From assembly GCA_031279825.1 (NCBI GenBank), contig JAITHT010000057.1, forward strand, positions 1 through 64,000: DNA of 64,000 nucleotides, given 5' to 3'. Below the pieces are notes generated by a model. It saw nothing but the letters and a program-made list of their open reading frames with translations. It was not told where the DNA came from and made no database searches. The DNA comes from Desulfovibrio sp. Lineage in GTDB: Bacteria; Desulfobacterota; Desulfovibrionia; Desulfovibrionales; Desulfovibrionaceae. Positions 9,347-18,544 of this stretch are shown here, piece by piece. The position numbers were made by a program, and so were the translations under genes. Numbering within the stretch: the stretch's first letter is position 1; every line of letters starts with the position of its first letter.

Positions 9347-9415
9347 ACGTGTTGCTCAATTACTGATTGAGATGTCGATTTTCAGGGTGTTCCCCGGAGC
9401 GTTTCACGGCGCGCG

Positions 9416-9691
9416 TCATCCTGCGCCCCCGGAAAGGCCTTTTTTGCGGAGCAGGGCTTGTATTGGGGGAACAGGGTCATAGCCTCCGGCCCCTCCCCAG
9501 GGATGGCACCGCATAAGACGCAAAAGGGCCAGCAATCCGCCTTTGCGGACGCCATGCCGTAACACGGCCTCGCGGGCGTATGCCGAACAGCTCGGATAAT
9601 AGCGGCAACAAGCCGGAAGAAGCGGCGAGATGTAATATTGATACAGACGGATAGGGGCGACGGCCACTATGCGCGGGAGCATCCCTTTCAT
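9416..9691 (-). CDS. yidD: Membrane protein insertion efficiency factor YidD
   Basis: A 91-residue YidD-family protein. The diagnostic block [25 protein letters not shown] is present in its expected N-terminal position (an amphipathic helix then paired cysteines), followed by [25 protein letters not shown], which matches the family's conserved CHPW-GG element. YidD is membrane-associated and assists YidC; its gene almost always sits between rnpA and yidC, as here. A GGAGG site lies about 10 bases upstream of the chosen ATG at 9691, with an alternative ATG three codons later. The 182 bases between it and rnpA hold no convincing gene. Confidence 0.95.
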   Translation of the reverse strand: MKGMLPRIVAVAPIRLYQYYISPLLPACCRYYPSCSAYAREAVLRHGVRKGGLLALLRLMRCHPWGGAGGYDPVPPIQALLRKKGLSGGAG

Positions 9692-9873
9692 GCGTGTTCA
9701 GCCTCCGGCTTGCTCCGGGTTGCGATTTCGCGGCAAGCCGCTGAAAAGGCAAAATGTTACCGTGGCCTTCGGGTATTGTACCGGAGCACAAAACCGCATA
9801 TGCCCGTTGGCCGATCGTCGGCAAAAACGCAAACGGAGGAGCGGCGGTACGTGTTTTTTCGGCATGCGCTTAT

Positions 9874-10239
9874 TCAAAAGGTCCGGGTGTTGCGTGAGAC
9901 TACGGCGCATAATAGAGGAATCAACTCGGCGTTTACCGTCATCAGGGTCGCTGTTTGCGGAACGAGGCAACGCTTGGGCACAACCACGTAATCATAACCG
10001 GCAGGCACCCGCTGTTGCGCAAGCCGGAAACATTCCCGAATAAGCCGGCGGACTCTGTTGCGCCGGATCGCCACCCCGGTTTTTTTGGTCACGGCTATGC
10101 CCAGGCGCCATGGAAGCACGCCGTCGCTCCGTCTGCGCACAAACAGGACAAAATTATCAGAAAAAAAACGACGACCATGTTCATAACAGCGTACAAAGTC
10201 AGGCCGTTTTTTGAGTCTGTGCTCAGATGAAAACCTCAG
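9874..10239 (-). CDS. rnpA: Ribonuclease P protein component, non-ATG start
   Basis: RnpA, the protein subunit of RNase P that trims tRNA 5' ends. The conserved features run [17 protein letters not shown], then [13 protein letters not shown] near the middle and GYDYVVVPK. The first 33 codons, including the essential substrate-binding F..CYEHGRR part, lie upstream of the first conventional start (GTG at 10140), so the gene must start earlier. In that region there is no ATG, GTG or TTG. The candidates are CTG at 10239, used here because it gives M-R-F like relatives and overlaps the rpmH stop, and ATT at 10248, which has AGGA 8 bases upstream. With the CTG start the protein is 121 residues, the usual length. 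Confidence 0.88.
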   Translation of the reverse strand: MRFSSEHRLKKRPDFVRCYEHGRRFFSDNFVLFVRRRSDGVLPWRLGIAVTKKTGVAIRRNRVRRLIRECFRLAQQRVPAGYDYVVVPKRCLVPQTATLMTVNAELIPLLCAVVSRNTRTF

Positions 10240-10370
10240 ACTGCTAATCTTTTGCGTCCTTTGGCGCGCCGGCGGCGTAGTATTTCCCGCCCGGCGGCAC
10301 TGCTCATGCGAGCCCGAAATCCATGCGTTCTTTTTCGTTTAATCTGGCTGGGCTGATACGTTCTTTTCAT
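10236..10370 (-). CDS. rpmH: 50S ribosomal protein L34
   Basis: A 44-residue, highly basic protein matching bacterial L34 over its whole length: it opens [20 protein letters not shown] and ends AKGRKRLAV. The ATG at 10370 has a strong AAGGAG site 8 bases upstream. It is the first gene of the operon that continues through rnpA, yidD, yidC, jag and mnmE. Its stop codon overlaps the putative rnpA CTG start. It is short enough to be missed by length-filtered gene calling. Confidence 0.97.
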   Translation of the reverse strand: MKRTYQPSQIKRKRTHGFRARMSSAAGREILRRRRAKGRKRLAV

Positions 10371-10402
10371 GCAGGGCTCCTTCAACAAAATATAAGCAGA
10401 AC

Positions 10403-10431
10403 CTTATAGCCGTTCATGTCGGCGCCGTCAA
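10403..10431 (-). promoter_or_regulatory. Sigma-70 promoter of the rpmH operon
   Basis: On the minus strand TTGACG, a 17-base spacer and TATAAG give a near-consensus housekeeping promoter. The -10 box is about 33 bases upstream of the rpmH start codon. This fits the high expression expected for a ribosomal protein operon. Confidence 0.75.
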
Positions 10432-10493
10432 GGCGTTTCGCGGATATTTCGGAATATCCGGCATCGTGAAAGCGCCTCCGGTTGCAGATGCGG

Positions 10494-11258
10494 TCAGAGC
10501 CATTCTTTATTCCTGATCTGCTCCCAAAGCATAAGGATATGCTGTCTGCTTTCGGTATACCGTTTGATGGCGTTTTCAATGAGCCGTCCGGATTCATGCT
10601 CCTTTCCGGCATCCCATATGGATTTGGCGGCGTATACCGGAGCTTGCCAGCCAAGGCAGTTTTCTTCGGCAAGCACGAAGTTTTCGGCTTGGCCGTACTG
10701 TTCCGAATTATGCAGCGATATCCAGGTAAAACGAGCCCTGTCGGCGCGGCATGAGGGGTCCCGTTCACTCCATTCTCGGCATATGAGAAGGAGCGACGGA
10801 TAGTCTCCAAGCTCGTGGAGTATACGGCTCAAGAGAGCGTAGTGTCCGCCATTGTAATCATTCTCAATCACGTAGCTTGTCAGCAGACGGGCCGCGTTGC
10901 GGCGATCTCCGAGGTCGAGGCGGGCGTACGCTTCAAAAAGCGCCGCTTTGGGAACCTCTCTGCGCACTTGGGCCAGTTCTTCCGCCACATGGCCGAGTAC
11001 GAAAATTTTATCCGGATGGTGCAGCAGGTTTTCCGTGGCATCGGCGTACGGTATACGGCGGGGGATGTCTTCGCGCTCGTTCGCGCTCGATCCTCCCAGA
11101 TTCTGCAGAACAAAGACGGCCCGGTAATAACGTTCGTGGGGCACGTTTTCTCCGGCGGAATAACTCATAACAAGGAACAGGGTCGCCGCCATAAGCAGGG
11201 AGACGCCGATAACGGCGCTTAAATACAAACTCCAGGCGGCGCGGAGGGGCATCATCAT
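10494..11258 (-). CDS. Membrane-anchored TPR-like protein
   Basis: A 254-residue protein with one N-terminal transmembrane segment (about residues 10-32) and a soluble alpha-helical region facing the periplasm. The helical pairs (for example KAALFEAYARLDLGDRRNAARLLTSY and HYALLSRILHELGDYPSLLLICREW) have the spacing of degenerate tetratricopeptide repeats, so a protein-protein scaffold role is likely. I do not recognise a named family. The ribosome site is weak and three ATGs are in tandem at 11258. It lies upstream of rpmH on the same strand but the rpmH promoter separates them. The function is unknown. Confidence 0.6.
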   Translation of the reverse strand: MMMPLRAAWSLYLSAVIGVSLLMAATLFLVMSYSAGENVPHERYYRAVFVLQNLGGSSANEREDIPRRIPYADATENLLHHPDKIFVLGHVAEELAQVRREVPKAALFEAYARLDLGDRRNAARLLTSYVIENDYNGGHYALLSRILHELGDYPSLLLICREWSERDPSCRADRARFTWISLHNSEQYGQAENFVLAEENCLGWQAPVYAAKSIWDAGKEHESGRLIENAIKRYTESRQHILMLWEQIRNKEWL

Positions 11259-11638
11259 ATCGTCACTGTCGTTATTGCAGAGGAGTGCGGACTCGGGTCG
11301 TCACTGGCCCTCGCCCCTTCGGGGCGTAAAAAGCGTTCGTCTTCACGGTAATTATTTAGCGGGAGAGGGAAATAGCCGTGAAGCGCCTCACGGGCGCGCG
11401 GCGCGCGAAGCAATAGCCGCGAAAGCGATTTCATTTTGAGATTGCCCCAAGCGTCATATTGACATGGGCGGATCCCCGGCGCATACGTCGGCTTTCTTGT
11501 CATATCCCGCTAAATCGGATACTTTTCGCTGCACATTTGTCCGGGATATGCTATGCCCGCTAGGCGTCCGATGCAGCTTACTCCGAAACAGATATCTTGC
11601 AAGCCTCCAATTTTCAATACTTACTTTTGGGAGAGAGT
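11259..11638. other. Gene-free divergent intergenic region with hairpins
   Basis: The gap lies between divergent genes. It contains a small hairpin CGCCCC-TTC-GGGGCG (11312-11326), a second GC-rich stem around 11376-11395 (CCGTGA...TCACGG), and the phrase GCGATTTCATTTTGA (about 11426-11440), which also occurs in the intergenic repeat at 36367-36385. The ribosome site of the next gene (GGGAG) lies at its right end. I see no tRNA or coding frame. Confidence 0.5.
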
Positions 11639-12769
11639 ATGACACACGCATCCCTGGCCCGTGTTTTTTTTTCCGGATTTCGCGCCCGTAGCGCCAAGGA
11701 GAACAAAATCAGTAAAATAGAGCGGCTTTTCGATGCGGCCGGATTTTATAATCTGGTTGAGAGCGGCTCTCTCACGGCCATCAAGGTTCACTTCGGCGAG
11801 AAAGGAAACGACAGCTTTATCAACCCGATTTTTGTTCGCCCGGTGGTGGACAGGTTAAAAAAAATCGGCGCGCTCCCCTTTATAACCGATACCAATACGT
11901 TGTATTCGGGCAGTCGCCATAACGCGGTGGATCATCTGCAAACCGCCCTGGAACACGGGTACGGGTATGCTACGGTAAACGCGCCTGTGCTTATTGCCGA
12001 CGGTTTGCGCGGCGGGAGTTTCAGTCCGGTTGCCGTTCAAGGCAGACACTTCAGCGAGGTAAAAATTGCCGATGCCATTGTCGAGGCCCGCAGCATGATA
12101 GTCATGTCGCATTTTAAGGGACATGAACTGGCTGGTTTCGGCGGGGCCGTCAAGCATCTGGCCATGGGCTGCGCGCCTTCCCAGGGCAAGTGCGATCAGC
12201 ACGCTTCGCGTTTTGCCGTGGATGCGGAAAAATGCATGGCCTGCGGCATGTGTATGACGCATTGCCCCGCGCAAGCCGTTTCCTGGGAAAATGCCGATCG
12301 AAAGCCGTATGCCGTTATTAATAAAGAAAACTGTCTGGGCTGCGGCGAATGCCTGACCGTGTGCGCCCCCAAGGCCGTGACAATCGACTGGCGGGTGGAA
12401 CTCGAACCTTTCTGCGAGCGTATGGCTGAATATGCGCTCGGGGCGGTAAGCGGAAAAAAAGATCGTGTCGGCTTTTTCAATTTCCTTATGAACATCACGC
12501 CTGACTGCGATTGCGCCGCTTGGAGCGATGTCCCTCTGGTGCCCGACATCGGCATACTGGCATCCTCCGATCCCGTGGCGCTGGATATGGCTTCTTATGA
12601 TTTGGTGAATAGCCGGTCCGGCTTCGCTCATTCACGGCTTACAACAAACTTTGCGCCGGGAGAGGACAAATTTAAAGGCGTCTGGGCATATACCAAGGGG
12701 GAAGTGCAACTGTCCCATGCCGAATCCCTCGGGCTCGGCACAACCCAATACGAGTTGGTGGAGATCTGA
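11639..12769 (+). CDS. DUF362 protein with two [4Fe-4S] ferredoxin motifs
   Basis: A 376-residue cytoplasmic protein. Start at 11639 (GGGAG site 6-10 bases upstream). Residues ~1-190 and ~260-376 form a split DUF362 domain (KVHFGEKGNDSFI, the TDTNTLY block, HFKGHELAGFGGAVKHLAMG), and between them sit two classical 4Fe-4S motifs: CMACGMCMTHCP near residue 199 and CLGCGECLTVCAP near 231. Proteins of this kind are common in anaerobes and are thought to be electron carriers or to help assemble metal/cofactor centres; no reaction can be assigned. It has its own leader, and the following proline-rich gene starts 35 bases downstream, so the two may be cotranscribed. Confidence 0.85.
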   Translation: MTHASLARVFFSGFRARSAKENKISKIERLFDAAGFYNLVESGSLTAIKVHFGEKGNDSFINPIFVRPVVDRLKKIGALPFITDTNTLYSGSRHNAVDHLQTALEHGYGYATVNAPVLIADGLRGGSFSPVAVQGRHFSEVKIADAIVEARSMIVMSHFKGHELAGFGGAVKHLAMGCAPSQGKCDQHASRFAVDAEKCMACGMCMTHCPAQAVSWENADRKPYAVINKENCLGCGECLTVCAPKAVTIDWRVELEPFCERMAEYALGAVSGKKDRVGFFNFLMNITPDCDCAAWSDVPLVPDIGILASSDPVALDMASYDLVNSRSGFAHSRLTTNFAPGEDKFKGVWAYTKGEVQLSHAESLGLGTTQYELVEI

Positions 12770-12804
12770 CGCCTTTGCGTCGCTGATCGCCGGGGATACC
12801 CGTC

Positions 12805-13383
12805 ATGAAGAAAATATCTCATACATGCGCTGTAAAAATATGTCTTGCCCTTTTGCTACCGGCTATGTTCCCGCCGTTATCAGCGACGGCCCCGCCAACC
12901 GCTCAGGCGACAAACGAGGATACCGTACCTGTCGCTACGCGGCCCGTACGCTCCGGCAATACGCCGGATCTGCCTCCCGCAGCGACTGTCGCCGCGCTAC
13001 GGGAGGCGTATGATCCGAGTCCGGCGCCTGCCGTTCCCGCGATCGAAGTGCCTGTGGACGCTTCGGGCAGAATCGCGGGCAAGCCAAAGCCCATAGCGCC
13101 GCCGTCCGCCGCGCCGGCGTTTCCTCCTTCCTCCGTTCCAAGAGAGGTTTTTCCGGATTCTCTGGATTCCCGATCCGCCGTATCTCCGGGCGCTCCTCTC
13201 TACGTGCCTCCGGGAGGGGCCGGCCCGGATGATGATCCGGCTGCGCCCGCTGCTCCCGTTGTCGTGCAAGAATTTGAGATAGACCCCACAGGGAAGGTTC
13301 TCGGGCCGATTTGGCCGGGGGAAAGCGGGGCTCACGGGATACGGCAGCCGGCCCGTGCGGCGGATACATCGCGCCGGCCCTGA
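12805..13383 (+). CDS. Proline/alanine-rich secreted protein
   Basis: A 192-residue protein of low complexity. Residues 1-29 look like a signal peptide (basic start, then VKICLALLLPAMF, small residues). The mature part is dominated by Pro, Ala, Val and Ser with acidic patches and no recognisable domain. Two related phrases, EVPVDASGRIAGKP and FEIDPTGKVLGPI, form a weak internal repeat of the form (I/V)D-x-(S/T)-G-(R/K)-(I/V)-x-G. It may be an envelope spacer or linker protein. It follows the DUF362 gene by 35 bases. The function is unknown, but codon use and length support a real gene. Confidence 0.5.
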   Translation: MKKISHTCAVKICLALLLPAMFPPLSATAPPTAQATNEDTVPVATRPVRSGNTPDLPPAATVAALREAYDPSPAPAVPAIEVPVDASGRIAGKPKPIAPPSAAPAFPPSSVPREVFPDSLDSRSAVSPGAPLYVPPGGAGPDDDPAAPAAPVVVQEFEIDPTGKVLGPIWPGESGAHGIRQPARAADTSRRP

Positions 13384-13546
13384 TTATTATGGAAGAGTGA
13401 GTTGTCCGTCTGCTTTCCGGCGGGATTGCAAATTGCTTTGATTCTGTTATATGAACGGAAGTTTGAGGCAAAGCGCGTGAAAGCCGTAAAGAAATTTTTT
13501 GAAGTCGTTTTTTCATGCGGAACATGCCTTGCCCGGAGGCTTTTTC

Positions 13547-16500
13547 GTGGTCACTAGTGCGCTTTTTTTCCTGTTGCTGTTTAGCGTATGTTTGGTATGC
13601 CCGCTTGTGCTGCGGGTATTGCCGGCAGGAGCGGGAATGAAAAAGCCGGTCGGCGCTGAAGATCGGTTTCAGGATGACGCGCATGCCGCCATACTGGCCG
13701 CTCCTCTTCCCCTTATTATCGTAGAGGCGCAAAGTCTGCGTCTTTATGCGGTCAATGCCGCCTGCGCCCGGGAATTTTGTCTGACATGGAAGCCCGATGT
13801 CTTCCTGCCGGATTTATTCGTTGACGGAAGCAAGGTGGAAAGCTTTTTGCGGCGCCTTGCCGCTCAAGGGGAGGAAGCCGAAAACGCGTCGCCTGGCGGG
13901 GTCGTTCAGGAAAAAACCTTGCCGTGTCTTTTGAAAACCGCTGCAGGAAACGGCATGCCGTTGCAGTTCACCCTTTTTTTCATACAGCGCATATCCGGTG
14001 TGCCCTCGTTGCTGTTTTTAGCGGTAAACGCGGTCACCGCCATGACTTTGAGCGGTTTGTACCGCAGTTTCGACGCTTTTCCGGAAATGCTGTTTCTTCG
14101 GGATCTGGACGGCCGTTTGATATTATGCAACCGCGCCTTTGCGCGCGCCTGCAAAAAAGATCGGTCCGACATCCTGGGCCGGACGATACAAGAGCTTGAT
14201 TTACCACCGTCGTTCGCTGAACAGCTATGCGTCCACGATCGTGACGTGATTTCCTCGGGATTGGTCCTTTCCCATGAAATAGACGGCATGGAGCAGGACA
14301 GTGTGATTTGTTATGAGAACAACAGCTTCCCCGACTTTGCTCCGGACGGCTCCATTCGAGGCATTTTCGGCATGTGCCGGGATATTTCCATGACGAAGGC
14401 GACGGCTGAGGCCTTGCAGCATCAGAGAACTCTGTTGCAGGCCACCAACGATGCCGCGCTACTGCTCTTTTCCGACAATGAGGATATAGATGCTCTCGCT
14501 TTTCGGGTGCTCAGCGGCATCGGTGTTGTCACCAAGGTGGATCAGGCGGATGTATGGCGCAACCACGAGAGCTCTGAAGAAGGCCTTCTGTGTACGCAAC
14601 TGTATAGTTGGGCAAGGGAGCATAATACCTTCTGCCGGTTCAGTCCGTCTTTCAGCACAACCGCATACAGGACGCACTTGCCCGGATGGGAGGAGCAGCT
14701 TGCTTCCGGCGCGTGCATCAACACGCTGACTCGCGATCTCGCGCCCCAGGAATATAGCTATCTTGAATCTCAAGGTCTTAAGGGGGTTTTGGCGGTTCCG
14801 GTCATTTTTCATTCTTCCTTCTGGGGTTTTATCCGTTTGGGAGTACGCGACGTCAATCACAGTTGGAGCAAGGAAGAAGAGGATATTTTGCGCTCTGTCG
14901 GTCTTTTGCTGGCGGCCATCATACAGCGCCGGCAAATCCAGGAGGCTCTCTCGGAATCCGAAGAGCGTTTTCGTGATGTTACACTGGCGTCCGGCGAAAT
15001 TATCTGGGAATTGGATGCCCAAGGGTATTTTTCGTATGTTTCCGAGCGTATGTTCACGTTAACGGGCTATCTTCCGGAAAAAGTGCGCGGCATGCGTTGG
15101 GAGGATTTCGCTCTGGATGCTTACGGCGAAGCGCTGACGGGTCATATGTTCCACGCCAGCGCGGCCACCGGTTCATTCCAGGCTTTTGAGCACAGGATCA
15201 AAAGCAGGGACGGCAGAGAAATCTGGTTGTTCGCCTCCGGCAAGCTCCTTCTCGGGCCAAGCGGCATAGCGGGCCTTCGTGGCACCAGTCTGGACATTAC
15301 GCAGGCGAAAGGCACGGAGAAAAATCTCAAAGCCACCCTTAAAGCCTTGGAAGTTGCCAATAAAGAATTGGAAATTTCGGCTCAGCGCTCGCTGGAGCTT
15401 GCCCGTGAGGCTGAACTGGTCAGTAAGGCAAAAAGCGAATTTCTGGCTAATATGAGCCATGAGGTGAGAACGCCGCTTAACGCGGTCATAGGCATGACCT
15501 ATCTGTTGCGCAATACCGACCTCTCTCCCAAGCAGCAGGATTATGTCAGCAAGATGCATGCAGCGGGGGCTTCCTTGTTGAGCATGGTCAATGACATCCT
15601 TGATTTTTCCAAAATAGAATCGGGCAAGCTGGAAATAGAGCAGGTGCCTTTCGGCCTGGAATCGCTTTTTGAGGCCGTTGCGTCCAGTGTAGGAAGCAAG
15701 GCTGAAGAACAGAACCTGGATGTGATTTTGAGTATCGCGCCCGACGTGCCGCGCCGTCTGATCGGCGATTCTTCGCGTATCGGACAGGTACTCAACCATC
15801 TTGTGGGCAATGCCGTCAAATTTACTGAACAGGGAGGCGTTGACGTCCGTTGCAGTCTGGACAAGGTTGATAATGGGCAGGTGCACCTGCGCGTTGCTAT
15901 ACACGATACCGGCATAGGGATTTCCGAGGAGCAGCAGTCTCTGCTTTTTAAATCTTTCTCCCAGGTGGATGCCTCCATTACCCGCAAATACGGCGGCACC
16001 GGCCTTGGGCTCGCCATTTCCAAAAATCTGCTGCGCTTAATCGGAGGGGATCTTTCACTTAAAAGCGCATTGGGAGAAGGTACGACGATTACCGTTTTTC
16101 TCCCTCTTGCTGTCGACCCCGATGGAGAAGCCGCCGAGGCGGACGCGAACGGCGGGGTTCTTGCAGGCGCGGCGATTGCCCTGGTGGCCCCAAGCGGCAT
16201 GCAGCGCGCGCATCTTTGTGACGCGTTGCGGGTTATGGGTTGTCGGGTCACGGCTTTCGGCGATATAGAGCAGTGTATTGCCGCTGTCGCCGGCAGCGAT
16301 GATCCGGACGCCTTTCCGCGCGCATTTGTTGTGCCCATGTCGCTTGTGGAGGAAGACAACGGAAAAAATATCCTGCGTTTACGGGATGTCGCGATTTTTG
16401 CCGATGCCTTTTCCATCGTGGCTGTCGCGCCGTTCGGCTTTGACGAAAGCCGTAATAATGCGCTTATGGCCGAGCCTTCCCTCTATCCGAGAATATCCGT

Positions 16501-16960
16501 CATCACCCGTCCGCTGCTTTCCACTGCCTTGAACGCCGCGTTGATACGCCTCTTCGTTTCGGAAGGAGAACGGGCAAAGCATACCCGTACAGGCGAAGCG
16601 GCGGAAGATGCCGTTGCCGCGCCCTCTCTGCCCGAGTGCGAAGCCCTTTTTGCGGAAGACGACAGCGTTAACCGGCAGGTTTCCCCTGAACCGCGGTATG
16701 AAGCCGGTATAGATAAAAAAGCGCTTTTGGGAGAACTGGTGAAACTGAACACTCTTTTGCGCGATGATGACGCCGCCGCCTGCCAGATGTTTACCGAATT
16801 CGAACACATGATAAAAAAAGTAGACAGTTCCGCGGCCGCTACGGCGGCCAAGGCTTTATCCATGTTTGACTTCGTCTTGGCCCTGTCCGCTCTTGCTCCT
16901 GTGGAAAAAGGACTGGCCGAAGACGTATCCGCGACTACGGGCGCCGCCGCTGAAAAGTGA
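13547..16960 (+). CDS. Large hybrid sensor histidine kinase with decayed receiver
   Basis: A 1137-residue membrane sensor kinase. The GTG at 13547 is chosen because CCGGAGG lies 7-8 bases upstream; a TTG at 13499 lacks a site and an ATG at 13637 would lose the membrane segment. Residues 3-26 are a hydrophobic anchor. Then come PAS-like regions (about 30-150 and 180-290), a GAF-like region (about 300-470), a further PAS/PAC (about 480-590) and a coiled coil. The HisKA box [18 protein letters not shown] follows (His near residue 637), then HATPase_c with N, G1 (DTGIG) and G2 ([10 protein letters not shown]) boxes. A pseudo-receiver follows, and near residue 1033 a second receiver begins (LFAEDDSVNRQV) but is cut within a few residues. 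It passes straight into an HPt-like helical tail without a phospho-Asp. Confidence 0.88.
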   Translation: MVTSALFFLLLFSVCLVCPLVLRVLPAGAGMKKPVGAEDRFQDDAHAAILAAPLPLIIVEAQSLRLYAVNAACAREFCLTWKPDVFLPDLFVDGSKVESFLRRLAAQGEEAENASPGGVVQEKTLPCLLKTAAGNGMPLQFTLFFIQRISGVPSLLFLAVNAVTAMTLSGLYRSFDAFPEMLFLRDLDGRLILCNRAFARACKKDRSDILGRTIQELDLPPSFAEQLCVHDRDVISSGLVLSHEIDGMEQDSVICYENNSFPDFAPDGSIRGIFGMCRDISMTKATAEALQHQRTLLQATNDAALLLFSDNEDIDALAFRVLSGIGVVTKVDQADVWRNHESSEEGLLCTQLYSWAREHNTFCRFSPSFSTTAYRTHLPGWEEQLASGACINTLTRDLAPQEYSYLESQGLKGVLAVPVIFHSSFWGFIRLGVRDVNHSWSKEEEDILRSVGLLLAAIIQRRQIQEALSESEERFRDVTLASGEIIWELDAQGYFSYVSERMFTLTGYLPEKVRGMRWEDFALDAYGEALTGHMFHASAATGSFQAFEHRIKSRDGREIWLFASGKLLLGPSGIAGLRGTSLDITQAKGTEKNLKATLKALEVANKELEISAQRSLELAREAELVSKAKSEFLANMSHEVRTPLNAVIGMTYLLRNTDLSPKQQDYVSKMHAAGASLLSMVNDILDFSKIESGKLEIEQVPFGLESLFEAVASSVGSKAEEQNLDVILSIAPDVPRRLIGDSSRIGQVLNHLVGNAVKFTEQGGVDVRCSLDKVDNGQVHLRVAIHDTGIGISEEQQSLLFKSFSQVDASITRKYGGTGLGLAISKNLLRLIGGDLSLKSALGEGTTITVFLPLAVDPDGEAAEADANGGVLAGAAIALVAPSGMQRAHLCDALRVMGCRVTAFGDIEQCIAAVAGSDDPDAFPRAFVVPMSLVEEDNGKNILRLRDVAIFADAFSIVAVAPFGFDESRNNALMAEPSLYPRISVITRPLLSTALNAALIRLFVSEGERAKHTRTGEAAEDAVAAPSLPECEALFAEDDSVNRQVSPEPRYEAGIDKKALLGELVKLNTLLRDDDAAACQMFTEFEHMIKKVDSSAAATAAKALSMFDFVLALSALAPVEKGLAEDVSATTGAAAEK

Positions 16961-16990
16961 TCATAAGCCCTTACGCACGAGCAGTTTGTT

Positions 16991-17479
16991 ATGCGCAGAA
17001 ATTCTCAAGCCTTTCCTCGCGAGCGACGCTGCATTGCCCTTGGGGAAGCCGCCCTTGCTTTTCTGGACAGCCGCGGCGGCAAGCGTACCCGTCATCTGGC
17101 CGCTTTGTGGCAAAACTGGAGTGTCGTTATGGGCGAAAATCTTGCCGGATTGGCGTTTCCCCTTGGCCATAAAGACGCGCTGCTGCTTATAGGCGCTGAA
17201 GACAGCATGGCCTTGCAGGAACTTTCCCTGCAATCTCCGGAGATCCTGCAGCGTGTGAATGCCTTTATGGACGGCGAATGTTTCCGACGTGTCAACATAT
17301 CGCTCCTGCAAAGCCGGCAGCTTCTTTTGCCTGTCCGACCCCGTCTTTCCGATATTCCGCTGCGCCCCTCTCTTCCTCCGAAACCGAGGGAACTCGGTTC
17401 CCTTGTCGGCAAGCTCAATCCCGCGTCTCCTGTCGCCCGCTGTTATGAAGCCTATGTAATGATGTTCTCCGAGCGGTGA
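16991..17479 (+). CDS. DUF721 (DciA-like) protein
   Basis: A 162-residue protein of the DUF721 family, the family that contains DciA, the replicative-helicase operator of bacteria lacking DnaC. The conserved pattern is visible in residues ~35-105: LAALWQNWSVVMGENLAGLAFPLG, a short beta hairpin (ALLLIGAEDSMALQELSLQ) and the following helix with a VNISL strand. The C-terminal part is Pro/Arg-rich and less conserved. DciA links DnaB helicase to replication initiation in the cytoplasm. The identification rests on the domain pattern only. It lies 30 bases after the hybrid kinase gene on the same strand and may be read through from it. Confidence 0.75.
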   Translation: MRRNSQAFPRERRCIALGEAALAFLDSRGGKRTRHLAALWQNWSVVMGENLAGLAFPLGHKDALLLIGAEDSMALQELSLQSPEILQRVNAFMDGECFRRVNISLLQSRQLLLPVRPRLSDIPLRPSLPPKPRELGSLVGKLNPASPVARCYEAYVMMFSER

Positions 17480-17629
17480 AAACTGCCTGCCGCGTATTCG
17501 AGAAGGCGCTCGCAAGCATCGGGCGGAAAAGCGCGGGGATCTTGGGGGGATTCCGAAAGCGGCACGGTCGGGATTGCGTTGCGTATGGTGTGCCCCAATC
17601 AACGTTAACAGGCTTTTAAGGAGACGGCT

Positions 17630-18526
17630 ATGAGTGACAAGAAAGTCATGGAGCATAAAGCGGTATATGAAATGGTGAAGCCTGTAATGATCAGAAGAAC
17701 GCTTCCCTTCGGCATTGCCGTTCTGATTTTCTTGATGGCGATGCTAAAGGCATGGTACTCCGTCAACCAGGGGGACAGGGCATTGGTACTGCGTTTCGGA
17801 GAAGTGATTGAAACGACGGGTCCCGGTCTGCATTTCAAGGCTCCCTTCATTGACGGCATTGAAATAATCAGCGTCCGTACCCGTAAAATAACGCATAAAC
17901 TCGCCGTCTACAGTAAAGATATCCAGGGGGCCGAGATACTGCTCTCGCTTAATTATTCCCTTAATTCCACCGCGGTGAACGATATTTATACGAAATACGG
18001 CGTTGATTACGAGGCCCGTGTGATTACGCCGCAAATCATGGCGAAAGCCAAGGATGTTTTCGGGCAGTATAATGCCGTTGAAATAGTGCAGTCGCGCGAA
18101 AGGCTCACGGTAAAGATTTCGGAGGAGTTGCAGCGTCAGTTTGCCGAAACGGGCATTCGCATTGAGAGCGTACAGGTGGAGAACATCGACTTCAGCGATG
18201 AATATGAGCGCAGCGTCGAGGAACGTATGAAGGCTGAAGTGGAGGTTGCCAAAGTGCGGCAAAATCTTGAACGCGAAAAACTGAACGCCGATATGATCCG
18301 CACCAAGGCCCAGGGGGAGGCTGATGCAAAGATTATGGCGGCCAGGGCCGAAGCTGAATCCATCAAGCTGAGGGGAGAGGCTGAAGCAACCGCTATCAAG
18401 GCGCGTTCCGAGGCTTTGGCTCAAAACCAGAATCTAATCCACCTCATCCAGGCGGAAAAGTGGGACGGCCAGCTGCCTCAGACAATGGTTCCGGCCGGCG
18501 CGCTTCCTTTTCTTCAGATAAAGTAG
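17630..18526 (+). CDS. SPFH-domain membrane protein (prohibitin/HflC-like)
   Basis: A 298-residue membrane-anchored SPFH/prohibitin-family protein. An AAGGAG site lies 7 bases upstream of the ATG. One transmembrane segment spans residues ~24-41. The SPFH domain (about 45-215) begins QGDRALVLRFGEVIETTGPGLHFKAPFID, very close to HflC/HflK, and ends in a long charged coiled coil (about 200-275) rich in Ala/Glu/Lys repeats. Relatives assemble into large membrane cages and modulate FtsH protease or membrane microdomains. There is only one subunit here and no hflK, hflX or ftsH beside it. It precedes ahbC by 18 bases and is probably cotranscribed with the heme genes. Confidence 0.87.
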   Translation: MSDKKVMEHKAVYEMVKPVMIRRTLPFGIAVLIFLMAMLKAWYSVNQGDRALVLRFGEVIETTGPGLHFKAPFIDGIEIISVRTRKITHKLAVYSKDIQGAEILLSLNYSLNSTAVNDIYTKYGVDYEARVITPQIMAKAKDVFGQYNAVEIVQSRERLTVKISEELQRQFAETGIRIESVQVENIDFSDEYERSVEERMKAEVEVAKVRQNLEREKLNADMIRTKAQGEADAKIMAARAEAESIKLRGEAEATAIKARSEALAQNQNLIHLIQAEKWDGQLPQTMVPAGALPFLQIK

Positions 18527-18544
18527 CTCTTTTAAGGAGATCGC

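Noticed and set aside
10382..10810. 142-codon frame across the rpmH promoter and the TPR-like gene
   Set aside because: It overlaps a real gene in another frame and runs through the promoter region; no homology.
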